This document shows, in pieces, positions 60,660 through 64,000 of a stretch of DNA of 64,000 nucleotides. The position numbers and the translations under genes are program-made. The notes beneath the pieces were generated by a model that was given only the letters and a program-made list of their open reading frames with translations, had not been told where the DNA came from and ran no database searches. Location: contig CAYOLV010000007.1 of NCBI GenBank assembly GCA_964404895.1, forward strand, positions 97,519 to 161,518, in the 5' to 3' direction. How positions within the stretch are numbered: the stretch's first letter is position 1; each line of letters opens with the position of its first letter. This DNA is from JBGSUZ01 sp964404895 (lineage in GTDB: Bacteria; Bacillota; Clostridia; Peptostreptococcales; Acidaminobacteraceae).

Positions 60660-61058
60660 ATGAGTATAACAACAGAAAAAACAACGCTTCAGGTGAGCTT
60701 TCCAAAAGAAAAGTTGGAGGCGCTCAAGTTTTATATGGACGAAAAGGACACCACTGTTGAAAAAGAATTGCAGGGTCATATCAAAAGTATTTATGAAAAA
60801 TATGTTCCTGCAGCAACAAGAAGATACCTTGATCGAAACGATCCTGCAGAAGGGCTGCAAACTGAAGTCAGGGTTGAAGCAGAGGAACAAGCACAAGAAA
60901 TAATCGCACCAACGCCTTCGGCACGTGGCAGAAGACGTAATGCCAGAGAACAAAATGAGGAAACTGTGGACTCAAATCAATTGGTTGAATCCGAAAGTGC
61001 AGATGAAAATCAGGAGCAAGGTGAAGAGCAATCACAAGGGATGAGTATGTCTATGTAG
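60660..61058 (+). CDS. DUF6103-like protein 1 with Met-rich tail
   Basis: A 132-residue protein. Residues about 5-55 (TTLQVSFPKEKLEALKFYMD, then LQGHIKSIYEKYVPA) are the DUF6103-like core, which looks like a small helical or ribbon-helix domain. A long Glu/Gln-rich tail with a basic patch (RGRRRNAREQ) ends QGMSMSM. It is followed by a paralog. The basic patch and acidic tail suggest nucleic-acid or complex binding. Confidence 0.72.
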   Translation: MSITTEKTTLQVSFPKEKLEALKFYMDEKDTTVEKELQGHIKSIYEKYVPAATRRYLDRNDPAEGLQTEVRVEAEEQAQEIIAPTPSARGRRRNAREQNEETVDSNQLVESESADENQEQGEEQSQGMSMSM

Positions 61059-61121
61059 CCTTTTACTCATCTTAAAATAATGTATTTAAGCAAAGAAAAT
61101 TCAAATTTGGAGGACACCAAT

Positions 61122-61382
61122 ATGAAAAAAGAAACCATTGCAATCAGCCTTGAGGCTGAAAAATTGAGAGCGATTAAGAAGTATATGGAGAAAAAAGAGG
61201 CCGATTTGCAGGCAGAGATGGCAGATCAGCTACAAAAGCTATACGAGAAATACGTGCCAGCCAATGTAAGAGAGTACATTGATGAGCGAGAAGAGGACGA
61301 AATCGCGCCAGAAAAGACAAAAAAAGTGATTAAAACGACTACTCAGCCGAGAACCATTCCAACATCTCATGAAGGGCAGTAG
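61122..61382 (+). CDS. DUF6103-like protein 2
   Basis: An 86-residue paralog of the preceding gene, sharing the LEAEKLRAIKKYMEKK and LQKLYEKYVPANVREYID pattern but without the Met-rich tail. The start is ATG 61122, eight bases after GGAGG; an ATG at 61080 is upstream of that site. It ends in a Lys/Thr-rich tail. It is the last gene before the oriT-like region. Confidence 0.72.
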   Translation: MKKETIAISLEAEKLRAIKKYMEKKEADLQAEMADQLQKLYEKYVPANVREYIDEREEDEIAPEKTKKVIKTTTQPRTIPTSHEGQ

Positions 61383-61582
61383 TTAATCAGGTTTTTGAAC
61401 CGTCATTTGCCCCTGTGTGCGATTATTTAGCATGGAGTGGAGTAACACTACCCCCTGCTAACATTTGAGCGAAATTTGAGCCTAGTTTGGCAGAAATAGA
61501 GTCTGGCATGTGATCGGAAATCAAAGTCGAAATTAGGGGTTAATCGTGCCTGATTCTAATTATTATTCTGGTGCGGGATAAA

Positions 61583-61610
61583 GAGAGGTGGTCGGCAAGC
61601 GACCCCTCTC
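61583..61610. repeat. GC-rich inverted repeat of the oriT-like region
   Basis: Eleven paired bases with one bulged T and a five-base loop. The right half, with the GC-rich bases that follow to about 61640, is more GC-rich than the rest of the element. Confidence 0.75.
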
Positions 61611-61653
61611 ACCCACATCGCCCGGCAGTGCCGAGCGTTCAAGGATTTACGAT

Positions 61654-61749
61654 AGGTGGTCAGAAAATCAAAATTGAGACAAATAGGTGGTCAAGTAATC
61701 GTGAAAAGCCCAAAATTCAGGCTTTATTAGGTGGTCAGGAAGGTGGACA
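61654..61749 (+). repeat. AGGTGGTCA direct repeats (iterons)
   Basis: Copies start at 61654, 61685 and 61729, and a degenerate copy AGGTGGACA at 61741. Distances of 31, 44 and 12 bases suggest binding of a multimeric protein such as the RHH protein encoded next. Confidence 0.7.
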
Positions 61750-61781
61750 GGTGCAAAAACGGCGAATTGGAGGTGATATAT

Positions 61782-62204
61782 TTGAGCCAACTACAGAATA
61801 TGGCCAAGAACAGAACTGCTGTATGGCTTTATCCTGAGACAATGAATCGCATGGATACCATGCTAGAAAAAGGAAATGCAAAGAACCGAAGTGAGTTTAT
61901 TGAAAAATCCTTGCAGTTTTACATGGGGTATCTTAGTGGGGAAGACTCAACGGAATTTTTGTCGAAGGTTATAGTATCAGCAATTCAGGGACTGCTCCGG
62001 GAAACTGAAAGCAGGAACTCTAGTAACCTATTCCGTTTGTCAGTTGAGATGTCCATGATGATGAATATCCTTGCAGCTGGACTTGAAATCAGTGATGAAG
62101 ATCTGAGAAAACTCCGTGGTCGATGTGTAAATGAAGTGAAAAGGACGAGAGGAAAAATCAGTATGGAAGAAGCGGTGAAGTTTCAGCAAGGCATTGAAGA
62201 ATAA
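61782..62204 (+). CDS. Ribbon-helix-helix relaxosome accessory protein
   Basis: A 140-residue protein with an N-terminal ribbon-helix-helix: NRTAVWLYPETMNRMDTMLE then NRSEFIEKSLQFYMGYL, matching MobC/ParR-like small DNA-binding proteins that stand before relaxases in clostridial elements. The C-terminal half is helical (SVEMSMMMNILAAGLEISDE). The start is TTG 61782, six bases after GGAGGTG; ATG 61800 is an alternative. Likely binds the AGGTGGTCA repeats and helps the relaxase load. Confidence 0.82.
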   Translation: MSQLQNMAKNRTAVWLYPETMNRMDTMLEKGNAKNRSEFIEKSLQFYMGYLSGEDSTEFLSKVIVSAIQGLLRETESRNSSNLFRLSVEMSMMMNILAAGLEISDEDLRKLRGRCVNEVKRTRGKISMEEAVKFQQGIEE

Positions 62205-62225
62205 CGTTTGAAGGGAAGGTGAGCT

Positions 62226-64000
62226 ATGCCAAGAATCATATTGAAATGTCCATATCTAAAAGGCGGTGGTGAAAAGACATCTGCTCATCTTTCAAATCTT
62301 GTGACTTACATGGCAACCAGAAATGGTGTTGAGAAATTATCGAAAATTAAGGCTAATCTTCCGTGTACTTTGAAACAAGAAAACTTGATTCAGCAGATCA
62401 TAAAAGAATTCCCAGAAGCCATGAAATTATTTGAATATGAAGATTACATTGAAAACAAAACGGTTGAAAATGCATCAGATTTTATATCAATTGCATTAGA
62501 ACAGAACCTCGATAAGATTGGACAGCGAAAAAACTACGTTGACTATATTGCTAATCGTCCAAGGGTACAGCGGATGGGCGCTCATGGTTTATTTACTGGG
62601 GGAGATGATAAAATTGTCCTGAGTAGGACAGCAGAAGAGGTTGCAAATCATACGGGTAATGTGTGGATCCCAATAATCTCATTACGAAGAATGGATGCCA
62701 TACGCACAGGTTTTGATAATGCTGAGTCTTGGCATAATATGCTTTCTTATTTTGCTCCAGAGATTGCTGAGTCGATGAAAATTCCGATTCAGAATTTCAG
62801 ATGGTATGCAGCGTTTCATAATGAGAGCCATCATCCTCACGTTCACATGGTATGTTACTCGACAAATCCTACGGAAGGTTATCTGACGAAAAAAGGAATC
62901 GAGAAGATGAAATCTGGGCTTGTGAAATACATCTTTAAAAATGAGATGCAAGAAATCTATGAACAGCAGACACAAAGAAGAGATGAACTTAAAAATGAGA
63001 GTAGAGATGTCTTGCTAAAGCTCATTAAAGAGATGAAATCAGGTACAGTGGAGAATCCAAAGATTGAAGAACTCTTTTTGCATTTATCAGAAAGACTTAA
63101 GTCTACGACAGGCAAAAAAGTCTATGCCTATCTTGTTCCTAATTTAAAAGCAATTGTTGATGAACTTATTGATGAACTTTCGAAAGAGCCAATTGTGGCA
63201 AAGGCTTATGAATTATGGTATGAGATGCGAGAAGAAGTGCTCCATAGTTATATGGATGAACTTCCAGAACAGCTTCCACTTTCACAGCAAAAGGAATTCA
63301 AGTCAATCAAGAATATGATTATTTCAGAGGCTGAACAATTTTCGATTGAGGTAGTTGATTTCACTGACCTTACAGATGTGGATACAGGTACATTTATTGA
63401 TGATACTTCAGAAAACATGGACTCTATTCCTACTGAAGGAACAAATGAATTTTACTTTGAACAAGTCGATAGTGATGCCATCGATGGTTGGAATGGTGAT
63501 ACTGAAAATGTCTATGTGAAATGGACGGACGAATATAAGATAGCTCGTGAGTTTCTGTTTGGAACAGATGAAGTGCAACAAGATTTTAGCGAGGCATTAA
63601 GCAGACTCATTGCAGAAGCACAAAAGGGAAATATCCTTGCAGTGTATGACTTAGGTCGAATTTACTCGAGTGGTATTGGTGTTGATAAAAATCTAGAGGT
63701 TGCTCATGAATACTATGTAAAAGCCCTTGCCGGTTTTAATGAAGTGGAATCTCAAAAGCCATGGAAATACACCGAATACCGCATAGGTAAAATGGTTGCA
63801 TCGGGACTTGGAACCGAACAAGATTATCAAAAGGCAGCAGAATGGTTTGGACTATCAACAGAGAAGAAATATAAATATGCTCAGTATTCCCTTGGTGCAT
63901 TGTACCAACGTGGTCAAGGGGTAGAACAAGACTTGAGTAAAGCCTTTGAACTATATCTGAAATCGGCTAAACAAGGATTTCCTTATGCAGATTTTGAAGT
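62226..64000 (+). CDS. MobP-type relaxase with Sel1 repeats, 3' truncated by window
   Basis: The frame from ATG 62226 (AAGGGAAGGTGAGCT upstream) stays open to the window end, 591 codons. The N-terminal relaxase domain shows PRIILKCPYLKGGGEKTSAH, the strand-helix MRVQRMGAHGLF-like region (PRVQRMGAHGLFTGG) and the histidine motif in AFHNESHHPHVHMV (HxH metal triad), typical of the MobP3 group of clostridial elements; a nicking tyrosine is expected near YVDYIANRPR. After about residue 455 come at least two Sel1-type repeats (AVYDLGRIYSSGIGVDKN, AQYSLGALYQRGQGVEQD), a relaxase fusion known in this group. It nicks oriT and pilots the strand into the recipient. Confidence 0.88.
   Translation, partial: MPRIILKCPYLKGGGEKTSAHLSNLVTYMATRNGVEKLSKIKANLPCTLKQENLIQQIIKEFPEAMKLFEYEDYIENKTVENASDFISIALEQNLDKIGQRKNYVDYIANRPRVQRMGAHGLFTGGDDKIVLSRTAEEVANHTGNVWIPIISLRRMDAIRTGFDNAESWHNMLSYFAPEIAESMKIPIQNFRWYAAFHNESHHPHVHMVCYSTNPTEGYLTKKGIEKMKSGLVKYIFKNEMQEIYEQQTQRRDELKNESRDVLLKLIKEMKSGTVENPKIEELFLHLSERLKSTTGKKVYAYLVPNLKAIVDELIDELSKEPIVAKAYELWYEMREEVLHSYMDELPEQLPLSQQKEFKSIKNMIISEAEQFSIEVVDFTDLTDVDTGTFIDDTSENMDSIPTEGTNEFYFEQVDSDAIDGWNGDTENVYVKWTDEYKIAREFLFGTDEVQQDFSEALSRLIAEAQKGNILAVYDLGRIYSSGIGVDKNLEVAHEYYVKALAGFNEVESQKPWKYTEYRIGKMVASGLGTEQDYQKAAEWFGLSTEKKYKYAQYSLGALYQRGQGVEQDLSKAFELYLKSAKQGFPYADFE

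Larger units (their letters stand above)
61383..61781 (+). other. Candidate oriT region with hairpin and repeats
   Basis: This gap of about 400 bases before the RHH and relaxase genes has no convincing gene. It holds a perfect-arm hairpin, GAGAGG-T-GGTCG / CGACC-CCTCTC (61583-61610), next to a GC-rich dyad GGCA-g-TGCC (61624-61632), then repeats of AGGTGGTCA at 61654, 61685 and 61729, with AGGTGGTC at 61586 and AGGTGGACA at 61741. Position directly upstream of relaxosome genes and iterated sites plus dyads are the usual form of an origin of transfer. The nick site cannot be placed by eye. Confidence 0.7.
31823..64000. mobile_element. Integrative conjugative element, left part, at the 3' end of rlmD
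   Basis: Every recognisable gene after rlmD is of conjugative-element or accessory type: Tad pilus, VirB-like proteins, relaxase, oriT-like region, DUF4314, DUF3846, DUF6103-like, YodL, SpoVG-like and orphan methylases, all on the plus strand. The left edge is placed at the rlmD stop because housekeeping genes end there and rlmD/rumA is a known integration hotspot. The right edge, the integrase and the coupling protein (VirD4) are not in the window, so integrative rather than plasmid form is inferred from the chromosomal left flank. Confidence 0.85.

Noticed and set aside
61571..61837. 88-codon reading frame across the repeat region
   Set aside because: It crosses the hairpin and the repeats, overlaps the RHH gene start and has no ribosome site or familiar sequence; more likely noncoding oriT DNA.
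31823..64000. Antibiotic resistance cargo or an integrase in the visible part of the element
   Set aside because: No such gene was found among the readable frames; they may lie beyond the window.

Overview
The window is a low-to-moderate G+C Bacillota chromosome, most likely an anaerobic member of the class Clostridia. The evidence is the strong Gram-positive Shine-Dalgarno sites, abundant intrinsic terminators, TTG and GTG starts, an acetate/formate transporter set, small alarmone synthetase and YfkN-type wall nucleotidase genes, and a typical clostridial conjugative module. The genus cannot be named from this sequence alone. Bases 1 to about 31.8 kb are ordinary chromosome. They hold the 3' part of pyruvate carboxylase, a c-di-GMP pair (HD-GYP response regulator and PilZ protein), a SulP anion transporter divergent from an acetate transporter, a patatin lipase, a YeiH-type exporter divergent from its LysR regulator, and a formate/nitrite channel. 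Next come a cation-diffusion exporter behind a probable manganese (yybP-ykoY) riboswitch with its own terminator, an acetyltransferase, a P-loop protein, a MacB-like ABC efflux operon that also carries a siroheme-synthesis dehydrogenase, a universal stress protein, a UPF0182 membrane protein, a tandem 5'-nucleotidase with a LysM domain, a radical SAM protein, an alarmone synthetase, a phosphoesterase, a thioesterase-like protein and the rRNA methyltransferase rlmD/rumA. From the 3' end of rlmD to the end of the window (about 31.8-64 kb and continuing) lies an integrative conjugative element, of which only the left part is seen; no integrase and no VirD4 coupling protein are inside the window. 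Its layout is: a coiled-coil protein and a giant repeat-bearing SLH-type surface protein; small accessory genes (DUF4314, winged-helix-like, orphan adenine methylase, YodL-domain, SpoVG-like); a complete Gram-positive Tad/Flp-type pilus locus (two Flp-like pilins, A24 prepilin peptidase, CpaB, TadZ-like, TadA/CpaF, TadB, TadC, two TadE-like pseudopilins); secreted surface proteins; a type IV secretion set (VirB2-like, VirB6-like, VirB3-like, VirB4, M23 hydrolase) interrupted by an overlapping two-frame cytosine methyltransferase and by an amidoligase plus gamma-glutamylcyclotransferase pair; a run of small DUF proteins; then a candidate oriT with repeats, a ribbon-helix-helix accessory protein and a MobP-type relaxase with Sel1 repeats that runs off the end. 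The genes read as one largely co-directional transfer program: surface contact (SLH protein, Tad pilus), wall opening (M23), channel (VirB-like), DNA processing (oriT, RHH, relaxase) and protection of entering DNA (two methylases). The points most worth a second look are the Tad pilus merged with a conjugation system, the 37-residue identical core shared by two pilin paralogs that differ at 22 synonymous codons, a recurrent Met-rich C-terminal tail on several unrelated element proteins, the overprinted split cytosine methyltransferase, and the amidoligase/cyclotransferase pair.
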